Assembly (NCBI RefSeq): GCF_009604455.1
Contig: NZ_WEGL01000006.1
Coordinates: 496,001-560,000 of the forward strand
From: Streptomyces sp. RB17
Lineage (GTDB): Bacteria > Actinomycetota > Actinomycetes > Streptomycetales > Streptomycetaceae
Reading direction: 5' to 3'
DNA: 64,000 nucleotides
Of the stretch, positions 34,665 to 43,839 are shown one piece after another. The notes beneath the pieces were generated by a model. It was given only the letters and a program-made list of their open reading frames with translations. It did no database searches and had not been told where the DNA came from. The stretch's first letter is position 1, and the number at the start of each line of letters is the position of its first letter. The position numbers and the translations under genes are program-made.

Positions 34665-34721
34665 GAGGGCATCACCTTGGGTGTGAAGGAGAGCGAGAAG
34701 TAGGGGGAAAGGAAAGGGAGT

Positions 34722-36842
34722 TCAGAAAAAGGTGCCGTAGCGGGTCTGCCGCCGGGTGGGGCGGCGGCTTCGGCCGGTGCGGCGGCCCGGGTGGGTGGAG
34801 CTGCCGCCGGGGCCGGTCAGACCGGCCCGGTACAGCCCGTAGGCGATGCGTCGCTCGGCGGCCGCTGTCAGCTCGTCCCGCAGTGGACCCTCGCGCAGCA
34901 ACGCGCCGGGGCCCAGCAGCGCCTCGACCACGGCCAGGGCGCCTTCGGTGTCCCCGTGGTCCAGCCGTTCCCGCACACCGGCGAGGCAGTCGGGGCGCCG
35001 GTGCGCCTCGTCGATGACACGCAGACAGGGCAGCGCCGGCCCGCCGAGCGCGGACAGCAGCTCCTCGCGCTCGATCACGTCCGGATCGTGGTCCAGCGGC
35101 ACCAGGACGCCGTCGACCAGGCCGATCCGATGCGTGGCTCCCCGGCACTCGACCCGACGCGCCTGTTCCACCGGATCCTGGTCGCGGACCGCACCGGGCG
35201 CCGCGTGGCCGGGCACCAGTGCGGCGGCCACCAAGGGATGCAGCAGCTCCGCGCCGAGCAGCCCGGCACGCAGCAACTCCAGATCGGGCGCCACCCAGGT
35301 CGCCGCCTCGGGCAGCACCGGCACGGCGGAGAGACCACCCGGCGGCAGCGCGTCGACGATCCGCAGCCGCGGCTCACCGACCAGGCCCGAGACCTGCAGC
35401 GCACCCCCGCCCGGTCCCGCCGCCCCGTCGGCCGGTGAGACCCCGCGCCGGTTCTCGGCCGGCACGGCCCCGCCTCGGTTCTCGGCCGGTACGGCCCAGC
35501 GCAGGTTCTCGGCCGGTTTCGGGGCGGCGCCCTCGCCCGCGCCGTGGTGCGGTGGTCCGTGGCTCCGCGGCCCGGCCGGCCCCGGGGGCCTTTCGGCGGC
35601 GCCGCCCCCGCGCTGGTGCTCGGGCGGCTCTGGGGGTTGTTGGGCCTGGTCGCCCTCGCGCTGGTGTTCGGGCGGCTCTGGGGGCTGTTGGGCTGGGTTG
35701 GCCCGGTGCTGGTGCTGGGCCGGGTGCGGGGGCCGTGGGGCGGGGTCGTCCCTGCTGCGATGCTCTACCGAGCCTGGGGGTTGTTGGGCCTGGTCGCCCT
35801 CGCGCTGGTGCTCGGGCGGCTCTGGGGGTTGTTGGGCTGGGTTGGCCCGGTGCTGGTGCTGGGCCGGGTAGGGGGGCCGTGGGGCGGGGTCGTCCCCGCT
35901 GCGATGCTCTACCGAGCCGGCGGGCCACTCGCCCAGGCCGCCCCCGCCCCGATGCTCCACTGAGCCCGGGGGCCACTCGCCCAGGCCGCCCCCGCCCCGA
36001 TGCTCCACTGAGCCCGGGGGCCGGTCGCCCCGGCCGACCCCGCCCCGATGCTCCACCGAGCTCGGGGGCCGGTCGCCCCGGCCGACCCCGTGTCGGCGCT
36101 CGGCTGGATCCGGGGTGTCGGCGGCGTCCGACGTCACCGTCAGAAGCAGTCGGCGGTGGCTGCCGAGCCGTACGGTGAACATTCCGCCGGGCTGGCCTTC
36201 GGCGTGCAGCAGGATGCTCGCCTCGGCCGCCCACCGGCCGACGGCGCAGCCGTGGCCCGGCGGGGCGAGGCCCAGCGGATCGCGGTCCGGCGGGGCGGGG
36301 CCGCCGGCGCCCGACCGGTCGCGCAGCTCGCCCGCCCTGCTCGCGTCCCACAGGTGCCGGTGCAGATCGAGCCGGTAGCGGCGGTTGGGGTGGGGATGCG
36401 GATGGCGGCCGGCGGGCCCGTCGGCCGGATCGAACAGGGCGAGGCTGATCCGCTGGCCGGCGTCCGCCCAGGCCGGTGGGGTACGGGCCACGAGGTGCAG
36501 CGGACCGGCCCGGCCGGGCCGCTCGTACCGGGCCAGCGTCAGGGTCAGGCCGGGGCGCAGCAGCCCGTCGGGCGCGATCCTCGGCATGTGCCAGCGCAGC
36601 AGGTCCGGGGCGAGACGGCGGAGGTCGGCGCGGAGCCGGGCCGCGAGGTCCCGGCCGTGGGCGCGGGCGACGGAACGCAGATCGAGGTCGACGTCGATCC
36701 GGGCGGCGGCGCAGGCGCCCGCCCAGTCCCCGGCGGCACGGCGGGCGGTGGCGAGCTCGATCATGGACGGTGGCACGGCGTACGTCCGTACGCGCAGCCA
36801 CATGGAAAGCCGGGAATCCCCGTACGCGGTGGAAGGGAGCAT
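34722..36842 (-). CDS. Repeat-containing protein of the MoxR/VWA operon
   Basis: 706 aa, family not recognised. Residues 1-240 form a conserved-looking alpha/beta region (RAAGDWAGACAAARIDVDLD; LRRLAPDLLRWHMPRI). Residues 245-420 are eleven head-to-tail 16-residue units, most ending in PP, with cores such as GSVEHR and EPPEHQRE. Residues 470-690 are again globular, with ALPCLRVIDEAHRRPDCLAG and GDTEGALAVVEALLGPGALL. ATG 36842 has AAGGTGA upstream. First gene of the operon with MoxR and VWA genes; probably their client or scaffold. The same operon order suggests a three-part machine. Confidence 0.78.
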   Translation of the reverse strand: MLPSTAYGDSRLSMWLRVRTYAVPPSMIELATARRAAGDWAGACAAARIDVDLDLRSVARAHGRDLAARLRADLRRLAPDLLRWHMPRIAPDGLLRPGLTLTLARYERPGRAGPLHLVARTPPAWADAGQRISLALFDPADGPAGRHPHPHPNRRYRLDLHRHLWDASRAGELRDRSGAGGPAPPDRDPLGLAPPGHGCAVGRWAAEASILLHAEGQPGGMFTVRLGSHRRLLLTVTSDAADTPDPAERRHGVGRGDRPPSSVEHRGGVGRGDRPPGSVEHRGGGGLGEWPPGSVEHRGGGGLGEWPAGSVEHRSGDDPAPRPPYPAQHQHRANPAQQPPEPPEHQREGDQAQQPPGSVEHRSRDDPAPRPPHPAQHQHRANPAQQPPEPPEHQREGDQAQQPPEPPEHQRGGGAAERPPGPAGPRSHGPPHHGAGEGAAPKPAENLRWAVPAENRGGAVPAENRRGVSPADGAAGPGGGALQVSGLVGEPRLRIVDALPPGGLSAVPVLPEAATWVAPDLELLRAGLLGAELLHPLVAAALVPGHAAPGAVRDQDPVEQARRVECRGATHRIGLVDGVLVPLDHDPDVIEREELLSALGGPALPCLRVIDEAHRRPDCLAGVRERLDHGDTEGALAVVEALLGPGALLREGPLRDELTAAAERRIAYGLYRAGLTGPGGSSTHPGRRTGRSRRPTRRQTRYGTFF
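35583..36110 (-). repeat. Eleven-unit 48-bp in-frame tandem repeat
   Basis: Codons 245-420 of the gene above are eleven 48-bp (16-codon) units without slippage. A higher-order 144-bp duplication (three units) is nearly identical between about 35637-35780 and 35781-35924. The translated units are Pro, Gln, His, Arg and Gly-rich, so likely disordered. Confidence 0.9.
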
Positions 36843-37140
36843 CAGCGCTCACCTTGCGCGGACGGGACCCCCAATCTCTGGGAAACATGAGTCGTCATCG
36901 CGGCGAGCGTAGCGGCCCGCCCACAACCGCGCCAGGAGTTTTCTCTGCGGAGCCGGGCGCGAGCGTTGGGGTAGTGTGGCCGTCCGGTCGCGGAGGTACG
37001 CGGCCCCGAGTGCCGAGGAGGTGGGACCCATCACCGCTGTGCCAGCAGGGGTGCTCCCCTCTCATGACCGCGCGGTGCACCGGCGACGGTGACTGCGGGA
37101 GCGCCCTGAAGTCCCGCGCTCCGAAAGGCTCTCGGCCTCC
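36843..37140. other. Divergent intergenic region, no gene seen
   Basis: 298 bp between the repeat-protein gene and the PrmC-like gene. Both promoters must lie here. GAAAGG at 37123 or so serves the plus-strand gene. A GGGAGCGC...GCGCTCC-like hairpin is visible around 37099-37123. I found no open frame with coding character. Confidence 0.6.
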
Positions 37141-37947
37141 ATGTCTGTTCCTGGACCTCTCTCTTCTCCCGCCGCCCTCGTCTCCGCGCTGCGCACCGCC
37201 GGGTGTGTATTCGCCGAGGACGAGGCGGAGTTGATCCTCGCCACCGCCCGCACGCCCGAGGAAGCGGTCTCGATGGTGGAACGGCGAGCCGCCGGACACC
37301 CGCTCGAACACGTCCTGGGCTGGGCCGAGTTCCGCGGACTGCGCGTCACGGTGGAACCGGGGGTGTTCGTCCCCCGCCGCCGCACCGAGTTCCTGATCGA
37401 GCAGGCGCTGGCCCAGGCGCCGCGGGCGACCGTCGTCGTGGACCTGTGCTGCGGCTCCGGCGCACTCGGCGCGGCCCTCGCCGCCGCCCTGGACGGTGCC
37501 GAGGTGCACGCGGCCGACATCGACCCGGCCGCCGTACGCTGCGCCGCGCGCAACCTCGCCGCGTTCGACGGCCGGGCCCACGAGGGTGACCTCTACGACG
37601 CCGTGCCCGCCGCGCTGCACGGCCGGGTCGGCATCCTCACGGCCAATGTGCCGTACGTCCCCACCGCCGACCTGCCCCTGCTGCCGGCCGAGGCCCGCGA
37701 CCACGAACCGCGCGTCGCCCTGGACGGCGGCGCCGACGGCCTGGACGTGCTGCGCCGGGTGACCGTCGGGGCGCCCGAGTGGCTCGCACCGGGCGGCTGC
37801 CTGCTGACCGAGACCAGCGAACGCCAGGCACCGGCCGCCCTGCAGGCCTTCGCCGACGCGGGTCTGACGGCTCGCCTCGCGGTGTCGGAGGAGCTGTCCG
37901 CGCACGTGGTGATCGGCGTACGGACCCAGGGCCCGGCGCGGTCTTAG
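37141..37947 (+). CDS. PrmC-related protein-(glutamine-N5) methyltransferase paralogue
   Basis: 268-aa SAM-dependent methyltransferase of the HemK/PrmC superfamily. It has an N-terminal helical domain, LEHVLGWAEFRGLRVTVEPG, FVPRRRTEFLIE, motif I VDLCCGSGALG, and catalytic NVPY (TANVPYVP) in place of NPPY. The NVPY variant marks the uncharacterised PrmC-like group rather than release-factor PrmC itself, so its target need not be RF1/RF2. Confidence 0.85.
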   Translation: MSVPGPLSSPAALVSALRTAGCVFAEDEAELILATARTPEEAVSMVERRAAGHPLEHVLGWAEFRGLRVTVEPGVFVPRRRTEFLIEQALAQAPRATVVVDLCCGSGALGAALAAALDGAEVHAADIDPAAVRCAARNLAAFDGRAHEGDLYDAVPAALHGRVGILTANVPYVPTADLPLLPAEARDHEPRVALDGGADGLDVLRRVTVGAPEWLAPGGCLLTETSERQAPAALQAFADAGLTARLAVSEELSAHVVIGVRTQGPARS

Positions 37948-38095
37948 GGCATCGATCCGCCGCCGCGACGTCGCCGGCGCGCAGGTCGGGTTGCCGGGGG
38001 ACAGCGACACGCCTGAACTGGTGGAGGGTGCACTGTGCCGATCGTGCGTCCTGCCTGGAAAGAGCACCAGGGGACGCGAGCGGAGGTGTTTTCGC

Positions 38096-40402
38096 ATGCC
38101 CGACGGTGACGTGCTCATGAACCTCGATGAAGGCGGTCGTGTCACCGAGTGGCGACGCCCCGCCGAGGAACTGTTCGGCTTGTCCGCCGATGAGGCCGTG
38201 GGCCAGTCCATCGCCACTGTGCTGCACGAGGCCGGCGCCATCGGCACCGGCCGTCCGGAAAAGGGATGCGCCATGGCCCCGGTGCTGGTCGACCCGGTAC
38301 TGCGGGGCACCTCCGTTGTGTGGCAGGTACGCAATGCAGCGGACGCCGTTGCACAGCGCGAGGACGTGGCTGTCCTGCAGGCCCTGTTCACCCGGTCCCC
38401 GGTGGCACTGCACGTCCTGGACGATCAACTGCGCGTGGTACGCCTGAACAGTGCTTCCCGCGGGCTGCGCGACGCGCGGGCGGGACAACTGCTCGGCGAG
38501 CCCTTCGCCGAGGCGTACGGACTCGAAGACGCCGAGGAAGAAGCCGCCGTGGGGCAGCGCGTCCTGGAGAGCGGAGACCCCGAAGTGAACAGGATCGTCC
38601 GGGGCGTCCAGGAGCAGGGCCTGCCCAAGCACCGCATCTACTCCGTTTCCTACTTCCGCCTGGAGGACGCCCACGGCGATGCGCTCGGCCTGGTGGCCTC
38701 CGTGGTCGACGTCACCGAGCGCGAGAACGCACAAGGCCGGCTCGTCCTCCTGGACACTGTCCGCACACGAGTGGGGAACGTGCTGAACGTGCTCGCCGTC
38801 TGCCGAGAGCTGGTGAAGGCGGTGGTACCTGCCTTCGCGGGCATCGCTGTCGTCGAGGTGGTCGAGGACGTCTTTCGTGGAGAGGAGCCGCCGTCGCTCC
38901 CTGTCGACCGGGATGTTCTTCTGCGCCGAACAGCCTTCCAAGGCCCGATCTCGGACCACCCGGTCGGAGAGGTACAGCCATTGCCGACCGGCACCCCCTT
39001 CTCGCATGTCCTGGCCGACCTTCGCCCCCGGCTCATCTCGATCGAGGAGAACACCCCGTGGCTGGACGCCGACATGCCCCGAGCCGAAGCCATCAGGCGA
39101 TCAGGTGCCCACTCCATGATCGTGGCGCCGCTGGCATGGGGCGGCCAGGCTTTGGGCGTGGCCAGCTTCTACCGCCACCAGCAGGAAGACCCCTTTGACG
39201 AGGATGACGTGGCGGTGGCGTCCGCCGTGTGCGCGCACGCTTCGCTCTGCATCAGCAACGCCCGTCAGTACATGCGCGAGTGGATCATCGCTTCAACCGT
39301 TCAGCGCAGGCTTCTCCCGCAACGTCCGGCCACACAGACCACTGTGGAGACGGCCCGTATTCACCTTCCCGGTCCGGAGGGCGGCGGCGCGTGGTTCGAC
39401 GCGATCGCGCTACCCGGCGCACGGACCGCGCTGGTCGTCGGCGAGGTCGTCGGACGAGGCATCGCCGCAGCCATCACGATGGGACAACTACGGACGGCCA
39501 TCCACACACTCACCGCACTTGATCTGCAGCCCGACGAGCTCATGGCCCGGTTGAGCGACACCGCGGCCCGCCTCGCCGCCGAGCGCGCCGCGCTGCCGCC
39601 CGAGGACCCTCTTCTCCGCGAGCCGCTCACCGTCAACTGCGCCATCGCGATCTACGACCCGGTCGGTCTTACCTGCACCATCGCGCGCGCCGGCATCCCA
39701 GAGCCCGTCGTCGTTCGCCCGGACGGGGATTCGGCCGGCCTGCCCGTACCCTCAGGGCCCCCACTCGCCGGCGCTGACGGCGCCCCGTTCCCAGCGATGA
39801 CGGTCGACCTCCCGGAAGACAGCATCCTGGCGATGGGCACGGCCGCGCTCGCGTGCGAGGTTCTGGCACCGTCCGGTCCACTGCGTCCGCTCCTGGACAA
39901 CTGCACCACGCGGCGACTGCCGGACCTGAGCAACGACATCGCGAACGCGCTCACAGACGGCCAACGGACCGGCGAGAAGCTGATGCTGTTCGCCCGGACG
40001 AAGGCGCTGCCCCGAGATCGGGTCCTGACCCTCCCCCTTCCGGCCGGACCCGAGGCGGCGCCGATTGCGCGAGCAGCAGCCCGCCGCCGGCTGGAGGTCT
40101 GGGGTGTGGACGAGGAGACCGCGTTCACCAACGAGCTCATTGTCAGCGAACTCGTAGGCAACGCGGTCCGCTATGGGGCTCCGCCCCTGCAACTACGTCT
40201 GATCCTGGATCGCAGGCTGTGCTGCGAGGTCAGTGACGGTGCGGCCAGTGCCCCACACGTGAAACACGCCCGCACCGTCGATGAGACCGGCAGAGGTCTC
40301 TTCATCATCGCGAGCCTCGCCGCCCAATGGGGTGCCCGCTACTCGGAACAGGGAAAGACCATTTGGGCGGAGCAGGCTCCGCCGTTCTCCGTGTGTCCCT
40401 GA
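38096..40402 (+). CDS. PAS-PAS-GAF-PP2C(degenerate)-HATPase regulatory protein
   Basis: 768 aa. Two PAS domains (about 5-80 and 88-205), GAF (about 215-400), SpoIIE-type PP2C domain (about 410-620) and a C-terminal anti-sigma-factor-type HATPase (about 640-768: NELIVSELVGNAVRYG, CEVSDGA, TGRGLFIIASL). The PP2C domain has lost its metal ligands: GGGAWFDAI (Ala432 for Asp), VVGEVVGRG (Glu450 for Asp), ILAMGTAAL for YTDG, and EKLMLF for DDVALL. It should not be a phosphatase, while the kinase-like ATPase domain is intact. ATG 38096 follows GGAGGTG. Convergent with an active-looking paralogue. Confidence 0.88.
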   Translation: MPDGDVLMNLDEGGRVTEWRRPAEELFGLSADEAVGQSIATVLHEAGAIGTGRPEKGCAMAPVLVDPVLRGTSVVWQVRNAADAVAQREDVAVLQALFTRSPVALHVLDDQLRVVRLNSASRGLRDARAGQLLGEPFAEAYGLEDAEEEAAVGQRVLESGDPEVNRIVRGVQEQGLPKHRIYSVSYFRLEDAHGDALGLVASVVDVTERENAQGRLVLLDTVRTRVGNVLNVLAVCRELVKAVVPAFAGIAVVEVVEDVFRGEEPPSLPVDRDVLLRRTAFQGPISDHPVGEVQPLPTGTPFSHVLADLRPRLISIEENTPWLDADMPRAEAIRRSGAHSMIVAPLAWGGQALGVASFYRHQQEDPFDEDDVAVASAVCAHASLCISNARQYMREWIIASTVQRRLLPQRPATQTTVETARIHLPGPEGGGAWFDAIALPGARTALVVGEVVGRGIAAAITMGQLRTAIHTLTALDLQPDELMARLSDTAARLAAERAALPPEDPLLREPLTVNCAIAIYDPVGLTCTIARAGIPEPVVVRPDGDSAGLPVPSGPPLAGADGAPFPAMTVDLPEDSILAMGTAALACEVLAPSGPLRPLLDNCTTRRLPDLSNDIANALTDGQRTGEKLMLFARTKALPRDRVLTLPLPAGPEAAPIARAAARRRLEVWGVDEETAFTNELIVSELVGNAVRYGAPPLQLRLILDRRLCCEVSDGAASAPHVKHARTVDETGRGLFIIASLAAQWGARYSEQGKTIWAEQAPPFSVCP

Positions 40403-40449
40403 GCCTGCCGTCGGTCACCACAGGCACCGTTGCGGTACCGGGCCTGACG

Positions 40450-40463
40450 CTGCCCTAGGGCAG
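40450..40463. terminator. Palindrome between convergent PP2C genes
   Basis: CTGCCCTAGGGCAG is a perfect 14-bp palindrome covering the stop codon of the minus-strand gene and 48 bp after the plus-strand stop. Possible shared terminator. Confidence 0.4.
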
Positions 40464-42533
40464 TTCCTGCGCCCGCGCGATGAGCAGGGCGACGTCGTCG
40501 TGGTTGTCGGGGTGGTGCAGGGTCCGCAGGAGGAAGTCGCAGGTCTCCTCCAGGGGGCGGGCCGGGTCGTCGAGGAGGGACAGCAGGAGGTCCAGGCGTT
40601 CGTCCAGGGAGTGGCAGCGGGTCTCCACCAGCCCGTCGGTGTAGAACACCAGCTCGTCGGCGGGCTCGAAGTCGACGGTGACGGTGGAGAATTCGACCCC
40701 GCCCACGCCCAGCGGCACCCCGGTCGGCAGGTCGAGCAGTACCGGCGGCCGCCCCGGGCGGAGATGAGCCGGCGGCAGATGGCCGGCGTTGGCGATCCGG
40801 CACTGCCGCAGATGCGGATCGTGCACGGCGTACATGCAGGTCGCGATGGAGTGGTCCAGGGCCGACGTCGTCTTGTCCAGGTGCTCCAGCAGCAGCGCCG
40901 GGTCGAGGTCCAGGGCGGCCAGCGTGGTGGTCGCCGTGCGCAGCCGGCCCATGGTCGCGGCCGCGCTGAGCCCGCTGCCCATCACATCGCCCACCACGAG
41001 CGCGGTCTTGTCGCCCCCCAGCGGGATGACGTCGAACCAGTCGCCGCCGACCTCGCTGGTGGCCCCGGCGGGCTGGTAGCGGGAGGCCACCTCCAGGCCG
41101 GTCGTCACCGGCGGCCGGCTGGGCAGCAGACTGCGCTGCAGGGTGAGGGCGGTGTTGCGGGCGTTCTGGTACCAGCGCGCGTTGTCGATCTGCACGGCCG
41201 CGCGGGCGGCCAGCTCCCGGGCGAGCAGGACGTCGTCCTCGTCGAACGGCGCCGGATTGCGGGTGCGTTTGAGGTCCAGGGCACCGAGCACCTCGCCGCG
41301 CGCGATCAGCGGCACCGCGAGATACGAGTGCAGTCCCGCGCGGCCCAGCAGTTCGGCCGCCTCGGCGCAGCGGGCGATGCGCGGCAGGTCCTCGTCCTTC
41401 ACCTGCGGCACCAGCACCGCCTCGCCCGAGCGCACGCACTCGGTGACCAGCCGGTCGGGTTCGTACCGCGCGATCCGGCCGGGCGGATCGGCGGCCAGCA
41501 CGGCGTCCGAACCGTCCTGCGGACGCACCGCGAGGGCCCGGATCATCGCCGACTCCGACGGCCCGAGCGTGCTGCGCCGGCCCTCCACCACCGAGTCCAG
41601 CAGGTCCACGGCGGCCAGGTCGGCGAGTTCCGGTACGGCGACCTCGGCCAGCTCACAGGCGGTGCGGTCCAGTTCGAGCGTCGTACCGATCCGGGCGGAG
41701 GCGTCGGCGATGACCGCGAGCCGGCGCCGTGCGGCCTCCGCCTCCACGGAGGCCCGGTACTGCTCGGTGATGTCGACCACCGTGACCGCGACTCCGAGCA
41801 CGTTGCCCATGGCGTCCTCGAGCCGGTACAGCGAATGCGCCCAGGTGTGGTCCTCGTCCGGGTCGGCGGGGGTACGGCCGACCAGCGTGTTGTCGATCAC
41901 CGGCACACCGGTGTCCAGCACCTGCCGGGCGTCGGTCTCCACCGGCTCGGGGTCCAGCATGGGCAGAACCTCGCGCAGCGTCCGTCCCATGTGCTCGGCG
42001 GCCGGCACCCCGTTGATCTTCTCCAGGGCCGGGTTGACCGAGACGAAGCGCAGCCGGGTGTCCAGGACGGCGTATCCGATCGGCGACTGCTTCACCATCC
42101 GCTCGGACAGCGCCACGTCCTGCTCCAGGCGCCGTACCGTCGACTGATCGGCACAGAGCCCGAGCGCGTACACGTCACCGTGGTCGTCCAGCAGCCGCAT
42201 GTTGCGGAACTCCACCAGTTTGGTGCTGCCGTCCTTGTGCCGGATCGGGAAGCCGCCGGCCCAGCTCTGCCCGGTGCGCATCACATCGGCGAAGAGCTTG
42301 CCGACCAGCTCGAAGTGCCGTTCGTGGACCATGAGCCGGGCCGCGTACTGGCCGAGGGCCTCGCCCGCGCCGTACCCGAACAGCTCCTCCGCCTGCGGGC
42401 TCCACAGCACGATCCGCCCGGTGGCGTCCAGCACCACCGAGGCGACGCCCAGCACGTCGAGCAGGCCGCCCGGCCGCACCGGCCCGCGCACGGGCTCGCC
42501 GCCCTCCGTCACCGGAGCCTCGGCTGCACTCAT
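40455..42533 (-). CDS. PAS-PAS-GAF-PP2C serine phosphatase (SpoIIE family)
   Basis: 692-aa regulator phosphatase. PAS (about 25-140), PAS (about 150-275, TWAHSLYRLEDAMGN), GAF (about 290-460, SYLAVPLIARGEVLGAL) and an intact PP2C domain: GGDWFDVIPL, VVGDVMGSG, LVFYTDGLVE, NHDDVALLIAR. It likely dephosphorylates an anti-anti-sigma (STAS) protein in a partner-switching pathway. It lacks the HATPase that its convergent neighbour has. ATG 42533 (MSAAEAP) chosen; longer frames upstream are Arg-rich and unlike protein. Confidence 0.9.
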   Translation of the reverse strand: MSAAEAPVTEGGEPVRGPVRPGGLLDVLGVASVVLDATGRIVLWSPQAEELFGYGAGEALGQYAARLMVHERHFELVGKLFADVMRTGQSWAGGFPIRHKDGSTKLVEFRNMRLLDDHGDVYALGLCADQSTVRRLEQDVALSERMVKQSPIGYAVLDTRLRFVSVNPALEKINGVPAAEHMGRTLREVLPMLDPEPVETDARQVLDTGVPVIDNTLVGRTPADPDEDHTWAHSLYRLEDAMGNVLGVAVTVVDITEQYRASVEAEAARRRLAVIADASARIGTTLELDRTACELAEVAVPELADLAAVDLLDSVVEGRRSTLGPSESAMIRALAVRPQDGSDAVLAADPPGRIARYEPDRLVTECVRSGEAVLVPQVKDEDLPRIARCAEAAELLGRAGLHSYLAVPLIARGEVLGALDLKRTRNPAPFDEDDVLLARELAARAAVQIDNARWYQNARNTALTLQRSLLPSRPPVTTGLEVASRYQPAGATSEVGGDWFDVIPLGGDKTALVVGDVMGSGLSAAATMGRLRTATTTLAALDLDPALLLEHLDKTTSALDHSIATCMYAVHDPHLRQCRIANAGHLPPAHLRPGRPPVLLDLPTGVPLGVGGVEFSTVTVDFEPADELVFYTDGLVETRCHSLDERLDLLLSLLDDPARPLEETCDFLLRTLHHPDNHDDVALLIARAQELP

Positions 42534-42851
42534 GCCATGCACCGCCTTCGCCCGTTGGCACGGCACGTCGTCCCCCGTGCCGACTCCCCTTGATCCACCG
42601 CGCTCACACCCGACTCTCCGACGCCGTCGCCGGTTACCTCCACCATCTCTCACCACGGCGATGCACGTCCGCCGAAGCCGTCACGCCGGGACCGGACTCC
42701 TTTCGGGGGACATCGTGCACGCCCGTTCGCCGGACGGGGAGAGTTCACGCTCATGTTGCTGCATTGGCCTGTACATGACCATCACGCCGCGCCAGACTGT
42801 CCGCCGACCGAGTGTTCCCGCCCGCGCCCAGACCCGTCCGAGGAGTCGGCC
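42534..42851. other. Divergent intergenic region, no gene seen
   Basis: 318 bp between the phosphatase gene and the exported-protein gene, expected to hold both promoters. GAGGAG before 42852 is the only clear signal. No further open frame with coding character. Confidence 0.6.
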
Positions 42852-43733
42852 ATGCCCGCGTCCGCCCGGCAACGTTGTCACGCAGTTCTCGCCGGATTCG
42901 TCACCCTCGCCACCGCCGCCGTCGTGTCCCTCGCCGCGCCCGGTTCCGCAGCCGCGGCCGACACCTGGACGGAGACCGGCTCCGACCGCGCCCGCCCGCT
43001 GGACGAGAGCCAGGGACTGACCTCCGTCGAGGTCCCCGCGAACAGCCCCAACCGGTACACCGGCATCGGCACCATTCCCCTCGGTGTCTCCAGTCGCGGC
43101 TGGAACCACGTCGGTGATCCCGACGCCTCGTACAACGGCTACTACATCGAGCCCTACCAGCGGGACTCCGGCAACTCGAAGATGTACCGCGTCCAGGCGC
43201 CCGACGGCACCTGGTCGGAGTACGTCCACACGCTGAGCCCCGGCGAGGCCCTGAACAACTCCTGGGACGCGATCTCGCCCGACGGCCAGTGGATGCTCTC
43301 GGGCGAATGGGGCACGATGAACCGCTTCCTGGTCTTCCCGACCCCCGGCGTCAACCCGTCCACCTCGCCCTCGGCGAACCTGCCGCAGGTCTCCACGGTC
43401 AACCTCGATCACGCCGTCCGCGACGTCCAGGGCTGCGACTTCTCCGGCCCCACCACCCTGCTGTGTTCCTCCGACGACCCCGACGGCAGCCTCTTCGGCC
43501 TGACCAAGCCGCTGCTCCAGATCGATCTGTCGGCCCCGCCGAACGGCTCCGGGGACGTCACCGGCCATGTCACCGCCCTGCGCCAGCTGCCGCTGCGCAG
43601 TTCCTGCTCCGGCACCTTCGAGGCCGAGGGTATCGACTACGACCGCCGCACCGGGATCCTGCGCGTGATCGTGATGTCGCCGGGCTTCTGCATCCTCACG
43701 GACAGCAAGACGTACAAGTTCTCCCGCGGCTGA
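42852..43733 (+). CDS. Exported protein of unknown function
   Basis: 293 aa with a clear signal peptide (FVTLATAAVVSLAAPGSAAAA, cleavage near 36). The mature part has repeated beta-rich segments (DAISPDGQWMLSGEWGTMNR, TLLCSSDDPDGSLFGLTKP, GIDYDRRTGILRVIVMSPGF) that suggest a beta-propeller-like extracellular fold, and four Cys that may form disulfides. ATG 42852 has GAGGAG. Family not recognised. Confidence 0.75.
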   Translation: MPASARQRCHAVLAGFVTLATAAVVSLAAPGSAAAADTWTETGSDRARPLDESQGLTSVEVPANSPNRYTGIGTIPLGVSSRGWNHVGDPDASYNGYYIEPYQRDSGNSKMYRVQAPDGTWSEYVHTLSPGEALNNSWDAISPDGQWMLSGEWGTMNRFLVFPTPGVNPSTSPSANLPQVSTVNLDHAVRDVQGCDFSGPTTLLCSSDDPDGSLFGLTKPLLQIDLSAPPNGSGDVTGHVTALRQLPLRSSCSGTFEAEGIDYDRRTGILRVIVMSPGFCILTDSKTYKFSRG

Positions 43734-43839
43734 CCCCGCCTGGGGGTGTGCCGACCGGCAGGTGGTGCTTTCCTGAGGGGTGGACGCGGTTCGGCGGGGT
43801 ACTCCCTTCCACCGCGGCGCGCCACGAAAGGAGCGATCA

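Noticed and set aside
35583..36110. CRISPR-like array
   Set aside because: Repeat units are contiguous coding sequence with no unique spacers and stay in frame with the surrounding protein.
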